A DNA stretch of 64,000 nucleotides from CAYRGG01 sp964423745 (lineage in GTDB: Bacteria; Pseudomonadota; Gammaproteobacteria; Competibacterales; Competibacteraceae): the NCBI GenBank assembly GCA_964423745.1, contig CAYRGG010000010.1, positions 1-64,000 on the forward strand. Direction: 5' to 3'. The position numbers and the translations under genes are program-made. The notes under the pieces are model-generated. The model did no database searches, was not told where the DNA came from, and was given only the letters and a program-made list of their open reading frames with translations. Each line of letters opens with the position of its first letter. The first letter of the stretch is position 1. Positions 25,698-34,719 of the stretch are shown piece after piece.

Positions 25698-26840
25698 ATG
25701 CGCACCGAGTGCTTGGAATCCCTAATTGATGTCCCAAGTGAGCAATGGAACAGCCTTGTAGAGGACCATAATCCCTTTTTGAGCCATGAGTTTCTCGTTG
25801 CCTTGGAGCGTCATCACTGCGTGGGGCCTCGCACGGGCTGGTATCCGAAACATAGTATTTGTCGCGATGAGGGTGGCAACCTGGTAGGTGCTTCACCCCT
25901 TTACTTAAAAGACAATTCCTATGGCGAATTTGTGTTCGATTGGTCCTGGGCTAACGCTTATCAACGCTATGGTAGAAACTATTATCCAAAGTTGGTTAGT
26001 GCAATACCCTTCACGCCCGCCACCGGCCAGCGTTTACTGGTTAACCCTCATGTGGAACCGCAACAAACCACTGATAATCTTATTCAACAGGCCCTAGAAA
26101 CGGTTAATAAGCATGCTGGCTCATCGGCCCATTGGTTATTCAGCGCCAAGGCAGATATGCAAGCCCTGCAAAGACAGGGATTTTTGACCCGATTAGGCTA
26201 TCAATTTCATTGGCATAATCAAGGCTACCGAGATTTTAGTGATTTTCTCGATGCCCTTTCCGCAAAAAAACGCAAAAATATAAAAAGAGAACGTCGCCGT
26301 GTACAAGAAAGTAATATATCACTGCAGCTGATACCCGGTCATGACGTCAGCGATGCCCAATGGCATCATTTCTATACCTTTTATTGCGATACCTTTGAGC
26401 GTCTGGGGGGGTTTCCTACCCTTACACTGCCCTTTTTCCAAGAAATCGCCACCACCATGGGCGAACGCATTTTACTGGTATTGGCTTATGACGGCTCTCA
26501 ACCGGTGGCGGGGGCCATCAGTTTTCGTAGCGATCACACCTTATTTGGTCGTCATTGGGGTTGTCGCGCCCAATACGATAGCCTGCATTTTGAAGCCTGC
26601 TACTATCAAGGTATAGAATATTGCATTCAGCATAACTTACAGCGTTTTGAACCCGGCGCTCAGGGTGAACATAAGATTTATCGCGGATTTCTTCCAACCC
26701 TTACTCAATCAGCCCATTGGATAGCCCAGGCGGATTTTCGCGCCGTTATCGCCGAGTTTTTGCAACGCGAAACAGCCGCTGTGCAGCATTATGTAGAGCA
26801 ACTTCATCAGCACTCTCCCTACCGTTTGGAGGGATCATGA
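25698..26840 (+). CDS. GNAT-type acyltransferase, DUF482 (COG3146) family
   Basis: A 380-residue protein of the FemAB/GNAT-like family annotated as peptidoglycan-biosynthesis or N-acetyltransferase; the substrate is unknown. Seen: NPFLSHEFLVALERH near the N-terminus, KKRKNIKRERRRV in the middle, and LFGRHWGC...LHFEACYYQGIEYCI with EPGAQGEHKIYRGF near the end, all typical of the family. I use the ATG at 25698 (MRTECLESL) because the upstream 37 codons are AT-rich and lie outside the conserved part. It overlaps aat by 4 bp and is usually found with aat and bpt, suggesting an operon. Confidence 0.85.
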   Translation: MRTECLESLIDVPSEQWNSLVEDHNPFLSHEFLVALERHHCVGPRTGWYPKHSICRDEGGNLVGASPLYLKDNSYGEFVFDWSWANAYQRYGRNYYPKLVSAIPFTPATGQRLLVNPHVEPQQTTDNLIQQALETVNKHAGSSAHWLFSAKADMQALQRQGFLTRLGYQFHWHNQGYRDFSDFLDALSAKKRKNIKRERRRVQESNISLQLIPGHDVSDAQWHHFYTFYCDTFERLGGFPTLTLPFFQEIATTMGERILLVLAYDGSQPVAGAISFRSDHTLFGRHWGCRAQYDSLHFEACYYQGIEYCIQHNLQRFEPGAQGEHKIYRGFLPTLTQSAHWIAQADFRAVIAEFLQRETAAVQHYVEQLHQHSPYRLEGS

Positions 26841-27559
26841 CCCGTCTTCCCTGGCTTGATCCCTATAACGAGGAACAACCATTTCCTAATCCAGAACGGG
26901 CGTTGACGGAACCCGATGGTCTGCTGGCCGTGGGGGGCAGCCTGTCACCTGCGCGTCTGCTCCGGGCTTATCGGCAAGGTATTTTCCCTTGGTATTCCGA
27001 CGGTCAGCCCATCCTTTGGTGGTCGCCAGATCCACGCACGGTATTATTTCCTAAGCACATTAAAATTTCTCGCAGCTTACGAAAAACCTTAAAAAAGGGT
27101 TTGTTTTCGGTGACTATGGATAAAAATTTTGCAGACGTCGTGGAAAGCTGCAGCGAACCACGGCAGGGCCAAGTAGGCACATGGATAACCACCGATATCC
27201 AGGCTGCCTATACGCAACTACATAGATTAGGCTATGCCCACTCAGTGGAAGTCTGGCATAAAGATTATCTGGTTGGAGGTTTGTACGGTATTGCCATTGG
27301 ACGGGTTTTTTATGGCGAATCCATGTTTAGCAGGATGAATGATGCTTCTAAGGTGGCCCTGGTTCATCTATGCAGGTACTTGGAACGCTGCCAGTTTGCA
27401 CTTATCGATTGTCAAATGCACACGTCTCATTTGATCAGCTTAGGGGCTAAAAATATACCCCGACGAAATTTTCTTACCCTATTGCGATGTTATTGTAATT
27501 TACCTGATATGCCAGGCCCTTGGCTCAGGGTTCAATCTCCATTTGAGGAACAGCCATGA
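26837..27559 (+). CDS. aat: Leucyl/phenylalanyl-tRNA--protein transferase
   Basis: Adds Leu or Phe to proteins with N-terminal Lys or Arg, making them substrates of ClpS-ClpAP. The start at 26837 follows GGAGGG and overlaps the previous stop as ATGA. The 240-residue protein has EPDGLLAVGGSLSP, YRQGIFPWYSDGQPILWWSPDPR, SVEVWHKDYLVGGLYGIAIGRVFYGESMFS and IDCQMHTSHLISLGA, all family signatures. The length is that of the family. The next gene, bpt, overlaps it by 4 bp, so two N-degron transferases are made together. Confidence 0.96.
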   Translation: MTRLPWLDPYNEEQPFPNPERALTEPDGLLAVGGSLSPARLLRAYRQGIFPWYSDGQPILWWSPDPRTVLFPKHIKISRSLRKTLKKGLFSVTMDKNFADVVESCSEPRQGQVGTWITTDIQAAYTQLHRLGYAHSVEVWHKDYLVGGLYGIAIGRVFYGESMFSRMNDASKVALVHLCRYLERCQFALIDCQMHTSHLISLGAKNIPRRNFLTLLRCYCNLPDMPGPWLRVQSPFEEQP

Positions 27560-28290
27560 AAGCCTATCAAAATGGGCTTAACGCGCTGCAATTATTCCTT
27601 ACCAGTGAGTACAGTTGTAGTTATTTACCAGCGCGGCTAGCGCGCAACCTGGTTGCCGATCCTTTAGCCATCGATAACCGTATTTATACCCAGCTTGCGG
27701 AATTAGGTTTTCGCCGTAGCGGCGGTCATGTTTATCGCCCTCGCTGCCATGGCTGTCAAGCTTGTTTGTCGCTGCGTATTCCGGTGAATTGTTTCCGCCC
27801 CAACCGCTCCCAGCGACGGACTTGGAAAAAGAATCAAACACTCCAATCTCATTGGTTACCAGTTCGCTTTGAGGCAGATCATTACCACCTGTTTGAACGC
27901 TATGTCAAATGGCGCCATCGCGACGGTGGCATGGACGATACCAGCGCGGAAAGCTATCTGTCTTTTGTTCAGGCGCCCTGGAGTCAAACCTTTCTTTGCG
28001 AACTCCGCTTAGAATCCAGGTTACTCGCTGTTGCCGTTACAGACCGCTTGGACAACGGTTTGTCCGCGGTTTATACCTTTTTCGATCCCGACGAGTTACC
28101 ACGAGGACTTGGCACCTATGCCATCCTTTGGCAAATCACAGAGGCCAAACGGTTAGGGTTAAGTTGGCTATATTTGGGGTACTGGCTAGAAAACTGCGCT
28201 AAGATGAGTTACAAAAATAATTTTTTCCCCCATGAACTGTTCATAGATGGGCGTTGGGTGGTGCAGGTTAGTAACGACCATGTTGCTTGA
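27556..28290 (+). CDS. bpt: Aspartate/glutamate leucyltransferase
   Basis: Transfers Leu from Leu-tRNA to proteins with N-terminal Asp or Glu (bacterial N-degron pathway). The 244-residue protein has an N-terminal cysteine cluster (RPRCHGCQACLSLRIPV), GLGTYAILWQITEAKRLG and LYLGYWLENCAKMSYKNNF, typical of the ATE1/Bpt family. The overlap with aat indicates joint translation. Its 3' end overlaps the convergent cNMP-binding gene by 23 bp. Confidence 0.95.
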   Translation: MKAYQNGLNALQLFLTSEYSCSYLPARLARNLVADPLAIDNRIYTQLAELGFRRSGGHVYRPRCHGCQACLSLRIPVNCFRPNRSQRRTWKKNQTLQSHWLPVRFEADHYHLFERYVKWRHRDGGMDDTSAESYLSFVQAPWSQTFLCELRLESRLLAVAVTDRLDNGLSAVYTFFDPDELPRGLGTYAILWQITEAKRLGLSWLYLGYWLENCAKMSYKNNFFPHELFIDGRWVVQVSNDHVA

Positions 28291-28771
28291 TGATATAATT
28301 AGTCAGCTCCACATATTGGATGTTCATGCGGCGTAAAATGCCATGCACTGTGCGCACAATGGCCCGCATGGTTTTATAGACGAGATCTGGATCTTGCGGA
28401 ATGAGGGATTCAAATGTCTTGCGCTCTATACCGAAGACTTCGCATTCACCGCTGGCACGCAATGCAGCACTGTGTTCTAATCCATCGATAAAACCCAGTT
28501 CACCCGCCATATCCCCTTCCTTTAGAATATGCAGGATAACCGCATCACCGCCACCGGTGGACCGTAATACCTCTAATTTACCTCTCACCAAAACATACAG
28601 GGTGTTGTCCTTGTGACCTTCATACAATAGAAATTCCCCATCAGTGAGGCGACGGACGGTAATAATTTTACCTAACAGGTCACATTGTTCAGAGGATAGT
28701 TCATCACCCAATCGGGAATTTTGGACAAGCTTACGGGCGAGTTCTGCAACGTAAGAAGTGTTTTCGTTCAT
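28268..28771 (-). CDS. Cyclic-nucleotide-binding-domain protein
   Basis: A 167-residue single-domain protein with a CRP-like beta-roll (GEFLLYEGHKDNTLYVLVRGKLEVL, GDMAGELGFIDGLEHSAALRA) and a C-terminal helix. There is no helix-turn-helix, so it is not a transcription factor by itself. The phosphate-cassette arginine is replaced (GLEHSAALRA in place of RSA), so cyclic-nucleotide binding is uncertain. It probably acts as a sensor or partner subunit. The gene is convergent with bpt and overlaps its end. Confidence 0.82.
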   Translation of the reverse strand: MNENTSYVAELARKLVQNSRLGDELSSEQCDLLGKIITVRRLTDGEFLLYEGHKDNTLYVLVRGKLEVLRSTGGGDAVILHILKEGDMAGELGFIDGLEHSAALRASGECEVFGIERKTFESLIPQDPDLVYKTMRAIVRTVHGILRRMNIQYVELTNYIIKQHGRY

Positions 28772-28881
28772 TGGCGGTCTGTCCTATCGGTCAGTATGTA
28801 ACAATACACGCCTCGGAAAGTGATCTCGTTTAGCTTTTGGAAAGACTTGCTAATGAGACGTTACTCTAGGGAGGTCCGTTC

Positions 28882-28902
28882 CTCCCCCTTGAAAAGGGGG
28901 AG
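28882..28902. repeat. Short hairpin CTCCCCCTT-GAA-AAGGGGGAG
   Basis: A perfect 9-bp stem with a 3-nt loop in the 243-bp space between the cNMP-binding gene and phoU. No T-run follows on either strand, so it is not a standard terminator. It resembles short palindromic repeats that are dispersed in some genomes, but I see only one copy here. Confidence 0.5.
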
Positions 28903-29014
28903 ACGATGAGCTCGGCATCCCTTAACACACGGTTGGTCCTAAGACTAGTTGCTCATTTTGCGGGTAACTTACCAAGTCGTGTTTTTATCTTATCACATTG
29001 CAAAACACTGGGAC

Positions 29015-29731
29015 TCAAAGCACATCGGTTTCCAGGTTGTCTTTATCTGGGTGGCGAATATCTTTGCCTTTAACCAAATAAATAACATATTCGGCGATGT
29101 TTTTCGCATGATCCCCGATGCGCTCTAAACTCTTGAGCATAAAGATCACGTTGATGGCATGCCCCACGGTGCGGGAGTCTTCCATCATATAGGTGGCGAG
29201 CCGCCGTAACCCAGACTGAAACTCTTGATCTAATTCTTGATCCCCCTTAGCAATCCCCATAGCCTGCTCCACCTCTAAACGGGCCATGGCATCCAATGCA
29301 TCGTGGAGCATCTTCGAGGCTAACCGCGCCATGGTGACGACATCGCGAAATAAGCGGTTATTAGGTGGACTGGCGTCGCTGTCATAAATATGCACCACCA
29401 TGCGGGCAATCCGTTCCGCCTCGTCACCGATGCGCTCCAAATCCGTCACTGTTTTCGATAAAGCGATGACAAAACGTAAGTCCCGCGCCAAGGGTTGACG
29501 CATGGCAATGAGGGTTGCGATCTCTTCGTCGGTCTTGACCTCTAACCCATTGACCAACTGATCCCGGGCGATGATCTCACGCGCACTGGTGATATCTTCA
29601 TCTTCTAAGGCGGCGATGGATCTGCGGATTTGATCCTCCACCAAGCCACCCATTTCCAATACCAGGCCACGCAGATGAGCGAGTTGCTGGTCGTAACTTT
29701 TGACGGTGTGTGGGTCGTTGGTGATTGACAT
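29015..29731 (-). CDS. phoU: Phosphate-signalling protein PhoU
   Basis: Negative modulator linking the Pst transporter to the PhoR-PhoB system. The 238-residue, all-helical protein has the two PhoU repeats with the metal-binding type motifs ERIGDEAERIARM and ERIGDHAKNIAEYV. It is the last gene of the pst operon, 15 bp after pstB, the standard arrangement. Confidence 0.96.
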   Translation of the reverse strand: MSITNDPHTVKSYDQQLAHLRGLVLEMGGLVEDQIRRSIAALEDEDITSAREIIARDQLVNGLEVKTDEEIATLIAMRQPLARDLRFVIALSKTVTDLERIGDEAERIARMVVHIYDSDASPPNNRLFRDVVTMARLASKMLHDALDAMARLEVEQAMGIAKGDQELDQEFQSGLRRLATYMMEDSRTVGHAINVIFMLKSLERIGDHAKNIAEYVIYLVKGKDIRHPDKDNLETDVL

Positions 29732-29746
29732 GAATACGCATCCCCG

Positions 29747-30658
29747 TTAACCAAAGCGGCCGGTAATATAATCCTCCGTCAATTTATGCTGAGGATTCGT
29801 GAAAATTTGTTCTGTCTCCCCCACCTCTATCAGATCACCCAAATGGAAATAGGCAGTACGCTGGGAAACCCTAGCAGCCTGTTGCATGGAGTGCGTGACG
29901 ATGACCATGGTGTAGTTTTCCCGCAGCTCATCCATCAGTTCTTCAATCTTAGCGGTTGCAATAGGGTCTAAGGCCGAGCAGGGTTCATCCATCAAGATCA
30001 CTTCGGGACTGACTGAAATAGCGCGAGCGATACAGAGACGTTGTTGTTGACCACCCGATAAACCGGTTCCCGGCTCATCCAAACGATCCTTGACCTCCTC
30101 TAACAAACCAGCCCGTTCCAGACATCCATGAACCAGTTCATCCAGCTCGGTTTTACCTTGCACAAGCCCATGGATACGAGGGCCATAAGCCACGTTGTCA
30201 TAAATGGATTTGGGAAAGGGATTGGGCTTCTGAAATACCATACCGACCCGCGCCCGTAACTGCACCACATCCAGATTTTTATCATAGACATCTTCGTTGT
30301 CTAAGGTAATGGTCCCCGTCACACGACAACCATCCACCGTATCATTCATGCGGTTTAGACAACGTAAAAAGGTGGACTTACCACAACCAGACGGGCCAAT
30401 TAATGAAATGACCTGATTTGTGCCAATATCCAGACTGACGTTGCTGATGGCTTGTTTTTCTCCATAAAAAACATCGACCTGCCGACATACCATCTTCGGA
30501 TTGTATATTTCGATCTCGCCGACGGTACGGCGATCATTGTAGTCAGTGACCCGCGGACTGGTTTTTACTGGAGCCTCCGCGTGAGCTTTAGCGGCTGGCA
30601 TGCCATTGTTCGCCGAGACGTTATGGTCGTCTAGGGTGACCGAGGTGGTATTCATCAC
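29747..30658 (-). CDS. pstB: Phosphate ABC transporter ATPase PstB
   Basis: ATPase of the high-affinity phosphate importer. The 303-residue protein has Walker A GPSGCGKST, the ABC signature LSGGQQQRLCIARA, Walker B VILMDEPCSALDP and the switch His in VTHSM. About 45 extra residues (Ala-rich, then DYNDRRTVGEIEI) precede the usual N-terminus and may be partly untranslated. It lies 68 bp after pstA and 15 bp before phoU. Confidence 0.96.
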   Translation of the reverse strand: MMNTTSVTLDDHNVSANNGMPAAKAHAEAPVKTSPRVTDYNDRRTVGEIEIYNPKMVCRQVDVFYGEKQAISNVSLDIGTNQVISLIGPSGCGKSTFLRCLNRMNDTVDGCRVTGTITLDNEDVYDKNLDVVQLRARVGMVFQKPNPFPKSIYDNVAYGPRIHGLVQGKTELDELVHGCLERAGLLEEVKDRLDEPGTGLSGGQQQRLCIARAISVSPEVILMDEPCSALDPIATAKIEELMDELRENYTMVIVTHSMQQAARVSQRTAYFHLGDLIEVGETEQIFTNPQHKLTEDYITGRFG

Positions 30659-30726
30659 GGATTTGCCTCGTTAAGTTCTGTCAATCTGTTAGTCATTAAA
30701 AAAATATACATAATAGTCCGTGTTTA

Positions 30727-32025
30727 CTACCAGCGCCGTTCAAATCGCCTACGCAAAATCACAGCCAACGCGTTCATGGTGATCAAAAATCCCAGTAACA
30801 CCATAATAGCCGCGGAAGTGCGCTCCACAAAGGCGCGCTCCGGCAGATCGGCCCACAAGAAAATCTGCACCGGCAAGACGGTGGCGGGCTCCAGGGGACC
30901 GTTGGGCACATCCACGATAAACGCCACCATACCAATCATCAACAGCGGCGCGGTTTCTCCCAAAGCTTGCGCCATACCGATGATGGTGCCGGTTAACATA
31001 CCCGGCATAGCCAACGGCAATACATGATGCGTCACCATCTGTAGCCGTGAAGCACCCATCCCCAGCGCTGCTTCGCGTATAGAGGGCGGCACAGATTTTA
31101 ACGCGGCACGACTAGCGATGATGATGGTAGGTAGCGTCATCAACGTGAGCACTAGACCACCCACCAGGGGAACCGAACGGGGTAAGCCAAAAAAATTGAT
31201 AAAAACCGCCAAGCCTAACAAGCCAAACACGATGGAGGGCACCGCCGCGAGATTATTGATATTCACTTCGATAATATCGGTCCAGCGATTTTTGGGGGCA
31301 AACTCCTCCAAGTAAACTGCGGCGGCTATCCCGACAGGAAAGGACAACGTCAAGGTAACAATCAAGGTGAACAGTGAGCCCATGAGTGCGCCACGGATAC
31401 CCGCCACCTCGGGATTACGTGAATCCCCTTGGGTAAAAAACCAGGTGTTAAACTGTCTTTCGATCTTACCGGCTTCCTGAAGCCTTTCCAACCAGGCGAT
31501 TTGATTATCCTTGAGGGGACGAAAAGCTTCAGGCAGTTCACGATTGATATTCCCTTTAAAAAAACTGTCGGTGAGATCGTCGGCTAACAACTGAACCGGT
31601 TGTGTTGTACCGATGAGATCAGGATTCTCTAATACCCTATCGCGCAATTGCAGATTGGCTTCACTGCTGATCAAACTGTACAGTTGGCGTTGTTCACGGC
31701 GTCTTTCCACATCGGGAAACAACTCCCGCAATTGCTGCCGCCATAGGGCCGCGTAGTTGGCTCTCCCTAAGGCCCTAGGATCTCGTTCACCGGTGGGATC
31801 AAGGGTTTCTGCATCAAAGGTAATGTCGAGGCGCACGGTGGTTTTGGTAAATGCCGGATAACCTTTGCTGATAATATCAATGAACAATAATGAGACAAAG
31901 GATAATCCCAGAACGATAGCGATTAAGCCATACCATTTAAAACGGGTTTCCGCCGCATGACGACGGCGAATACTCTGTTGAATAATCTCTTTGGCGTTTT
32001 TCCGTAAAATCGGCGTCTTACTCAT
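30727..32025 (-). CDS. pstA: Phosphate ABC transporter permease PstA
   Basis: Inner-membrane permease of the phosphate importer. From the ATG at 32025 (MSKTPIL), which overlaps the pstC end by 8 bp, it has 432 residues. One N-terminal membrane helix is followed by a large periplasmic insertion of about 160 charged residues, then the permease core with the EAA-type loop IREAALGMGASRLQMVTHHVLPLAMPG. The insertion makes it longer than E. coli PstA, a form seen in marine gammaproteobacteria. Confidence 0.93.
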   Translation of the reverse strand: MSKTPILRKNAKEIIQQSIRRRHAAETRFKWYGLIAIVLGLSFVSLLFIDIISKGYPAFTKTTVRLDITFDAETLDPTGERDPRALGRANYAALWRQQLRELFPDVERRREQRQLYSLISSEANLQLRDRVLENPDLIGTTQPVQLLADDLTDSFFKGNINRELPEAFRPLKDNQIAWLERLQEAGKIERQFNTWFFTQGDSRNPEVAGIRGALMGSLFTLIVTLTLSFPVGIAAAVYLEEFAPKNRWTDIIEVNINNLAAVPSIVFGLLGLAVFINFFGLPRSVPLVGGLVLTLMTLPTIIIASRAALKSVPPSIREAALGMGASRLQMVTHHVLPLAMPGMLTGTIIGMAQALGETAPLLMIGMVAFIVDVPNGPLEPATVLPVQIFLWADLPERAFVERTSAAIMVLLGFLITMNALAVILRRRFERRW

Positions 32026-33397
32026 ATTGTTCTCGGTATTTCTTGACCACATGAAGCGCAATGACATTTAACACTAAAGTGACCACAAATAATACAAGTC
32101 CCAAGGCAAAGGCAGCCAGTGTCTTAGCGCTTTCGAATTCCTGATCTCCCGTCAGCAGTGTGACGATTTGTACTGTAACGGTGGTCACAGCCTGCAATGG
32201 ATTAGCGGTTAAATTAGCCGCCAGACCTGCCGCCATCACCACAATCATGGTTTCGCCAATGGCACGGGAGACCGCCAATAAAATGCCACCGACAATACCG
32301 GGCAAAGCCGCTGGCAGCAATACTTGCTTAATGGTTTCAGAATGGGTAGCGCCCAAGGCATAGGAACCATCTCGCATGGACTGAGGCACCGCGTTGATTA
32401 CGTCATCGGATAGGGAAGATACAAAGGGAATAATCATGATACCCATCACTAACCCGGCCGCCAAGGCGCTCTCTGACGCTACTCTCAAACCCAACGACAT
32501 GCCCACATCTCGAACCAACGGCGCTACGGTGAGGGCGGCAAAAAAACCATACACCACCGTGGGTACTCCAGCCAGGATTTCCAATAACGGCTTGGCCACC
32601 GAACGAAATCTGGGATGAGCATATTCTGACAAATAAAGCGCTGACATAAGCCCAATGGGTACCGCCACCACCATGGCGATAAACGATATAAGTAAGGTTC
32701 CAGTGAATAACGGTATCGCCCCAAACGCGCCACTGGCGCCCGCTTGATCCGCACGGATGGCAATCTGCGGGCTCCATTGGGTACCGAACAAAAATTCCTG
32801 GATGGGCACCTTATTAAAAAAGCGCATGGATTCAAACAACACCGACAATACAATACCCAGGGTGGTAAAGATCGCAATGGTGGAGCTGATAATGAGAAAT
32901 ATTGTGATGGCCTGCTCTACCCGGTTACGAGCTCGCAGTTTGGGGGCGATGGCATTGCGCGCATAAATGGCGCCACCCATGGCTACGGTTATGGCAACCA
33001 CCCAAAGCGCTGCATTACCGATGGCGAGGAGCTCGCGGTAATGATCGGCGGCCGCTTGAATAGTTTCAGTGGGGGTGCCCGCAAAAATATTACCTTGGGC
33101 GAGATTTTTTATGCTGTTGACCACTAAATTCAGGCGGGCATCGGGTAATGCTTGCAGCTCTTCAGGCAAACCTGCAATCACCAAACGGGTAATAATAAAG
33201 GGCTCAAAGGCAATCCACAGGGCAAATATAATAAACGCGGGTATGGCGCACCAGAACGCCGTAAAAAAGCCGTAATAGTTGGGTAGTGAATGGAGGTTGC
33301 GGGTATGGCCGTTAGCTACTTTTAAGGATCGGGAGCGGCCAAGATAGTAACTGATACTGGAAAGTACCAGTAAGGTTATCACTAGGTAAACGAACAT
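32018..33397 (-). CDS. pstC: Phosphate ABC transporter permease PstC
   Basis: Second permease subunit, 459 residues. Two N-terminal helices and a periplasmic loop precede the core, with MRDGSYALGATHSETIKQVLLPAALPG as the EAA loop that contacts PstB. It is longer than E. coli PstC because of the N-terminal section, matching the enlarged PstA. It is separated from pstS by a terminator-like hairpin, which should lower its expression relative to the binding protein. Confidence 0.93.
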   Translation of the reverse strand: MFVYLVITLLVLSSISYYLGRSRSLKVANGHTRNLHSLPNYYGFFTAFWCAIPAFIIFALWIAFEPFIITRLVIAGLPEELQALPDARLNLVVNSIKNLAQGNIFAGTPTETIQAAADHYRELLAIGNAALWVVAITVAMGGAIYARNAIAPKLRARNRVEQAITIFLIISSTIAIFTTLGIVLSVLFESMRFFNKVPIQEFLFGTQWSPQIAIRADQAGASGAFGAIPLFTGTLLISFIAMVVAVPIGLMSALYLSEYAHPRFRSVAKPLLEILAGVPTVVYGFFAALTVAPLVRDVGMSLGLRVASESALAAGLVMGIMIIPFVSSLSDDVINAVPQSMRDGSYALGATHSETIKQVLLPAALPGIVGGILLAVSRAIGETMIVVMAAGLAANLTANPLQAVTTVTVQIVTLLTGDQEFESAKTLAAFALGLVLFVVTLVLNVIALHVVKKYREQYE

Positions 33398-33443
33398 GAA
33401 TTAAATAGCTCTCACTTTTAAAGACTCTTATTCAGCGACCCAG

Positions 33444-33477
33444 AAAAAAGCGGCGCCCGGTATAAAACCGGCCGCCG
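33444..33477 (-). terminator. Intrinsic terminator / attenuator between pstS and pstC
   Basis: Inverted repeat CGGCGCCCGGT / ACCGGCCGCCG (one mismatch) with a 5-nt loop, followed on the minus strand by CTTTTTTC. It lies just after the pstS stop codon. It would let pstS be made in excess of the membrane subunits. Confidence 0.85.
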
Positions 33478-33508
33478 ATCTGCCATTGCTGATTTCTCTA
33501 AAAGAGAA

Positions 33509-34579
33509 TCACTTCATGGAAAGTTCCATATCTTTCATACTCTCTGCATCCGCCTGCACTTGTTCACGTTCCTCGTCGGGAAGGGGAATAAGCCCTTTAT
33601 CACCCAGATAACCATCGGGACCCACCGCGTTTTCTGAGGTAAACTCCGCCACGTATTCTTTGATACCAGGGATCACACCCACATGGGCTTTTTTCACATA
33701 GAAATATAAGGGTCGGGACACGGGATAATCCCCTTCGGCAATATTATCAAAGGTGGGCTCTACGCCACCGATGTGGGAACCCTGTACTTTGTCCATATTT
33801 TCTTCTAAAAAGCTATAGCCGAAAATACCTAACGCATCGGGATTTGCTTGCAATTTTTGCACGATAAGGTTGTCGTTTTCCCCGGCATCGATATACCCGC
33901 CATCTTCACGCATATTCATACAAGCCGCCTTATAAGCGTCTTCGTCGCTGTCTTCCATAGCGGCGATAAACTCAAACTCCTGACAACCCGGCTCCATGAC
34001 TAACTCCACAAAGGCGTCCCGGGTCCCAGAGGTGGGTGGCGGACCGAGTACCTCAATGTCAGAATCTGGAAGTTCTGAATTAATATCAGACCATTTTTCA
34101 TAAGGGTTTGGTACCAGTTCCTCGCTACCGTCGGGATTAGGGACCTCTTTTGCCAGGGCAAGATAAAGCTCTTTCAGGGTGAGGTTATAATGATCCGCCT
34201 GGTTAGAATTGGCGACAGCGATACCGTCAAAACCTATTTTGACCTCTGCAATCTCCTCGACGCCGTTCTGTTCGCACATCTCCACTTCAGACTCTTTAAT
34301 ACGACGGGATGCATTGGTGATGTCTGGATGCTCGACACCAACGCCGGCACAGAATAGCTTGATGCCACCGCCTGAACCTGTGGATTCGATGGTAGGCGTT
34401 TTATAATCGGTGGTTTTACCAAATTGTTCAGCCACTACGGTGGCAAAGGGATAGACCGTCGAAGAACCTACAATGCTGATATAATCTCTAGCCGACTGCC
34501 CAAAAGCAGTGCTTGTTACAGCAGCAGAAGCCAAAAGGGCGATGGAATAATATTTTTTATACACGCGCAACCTCCGCAT
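33509..34579 (-). CDS. pstS: Phosphate-binding protein PstS
   Basis: Periplasmic phosphate receptor of the Pst importer, 356 residues. It has a signal peptide (cleavage near AFG-QSARD), the phosphate-site segments ISIVGSSTVYPFATVVAEQF and ESTGSGGGIKLFCAGVG, and GPPPTSGTRDAF. Cys pairs suggest disulfides. The first gene of the pst operon, it is preceded by a PhoB-box-like sequence and followed by an attenuator. Confidence 0.95.
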   Translation of the reverse strand: MRRLRVYKKYYSIALLASAAVTSTAFGQSARDYISIVGSSTVYPFATVVAEQFGKTTDYKTPTIESTGSGGGIKLFCAGVGVEHPDITNASRRIKESEVEMCEQNGVEEIAEVKIGFDGIAVANSNQADHYNLTLKELYLALAKEVPNPDGSEELVPNPYEKWSDINSELPDSDIEVLGPPPTSGTRDAFVELVMEPGCQEFEFIAAMEDSDEDAYKAACMNMREDGGYIDAGENDNLIVQKLQANPDALGIFGYSFLEENMDKVQGSHIGGVEPTFDNIAEGDYPVSRPLYFYVKKAHVGVIPGIKEYVAEFTSENAVGPDGYLGDKGLIPLPDEEREQVQADAESMKDMELSMK

Positions 34580-34657
34580 GAGAAGGGGATGGTAGTAAAA
34601 AAGATGTCGCTTTTAGTTTCATTGGATGCAAAGCGCCCTACACTGTAACCAACAAAT

Positions 34658-34676
34658 GCTACAGTTTTATGACAAA
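34658..34676 (-). promoter_or_regulatory. PhoB box upstream of pstS
   Basis: The minus strand reads TTTGTCATAAAACTGTAGC, close to the Pho-box consensus of two CTGTCA-type direct repeats 11 bp apart with an A-rich spacer (CTGTCATAAAACTGTCA). It lies about 80 bp before the pstS start, as expected for phosphate-starvation control. Confidence 0.75.
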
Positions 34677-34719
34677 GAGCAATTTCTGACGTTGAAGACT
34701 AGGAAGTGCGGCTCTCTCT

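Noticed and set aside
28882..28902. Terminator after phoU
   Set aside because: Strong stem but no T-run on either strand and over 100 bp from the gene end.
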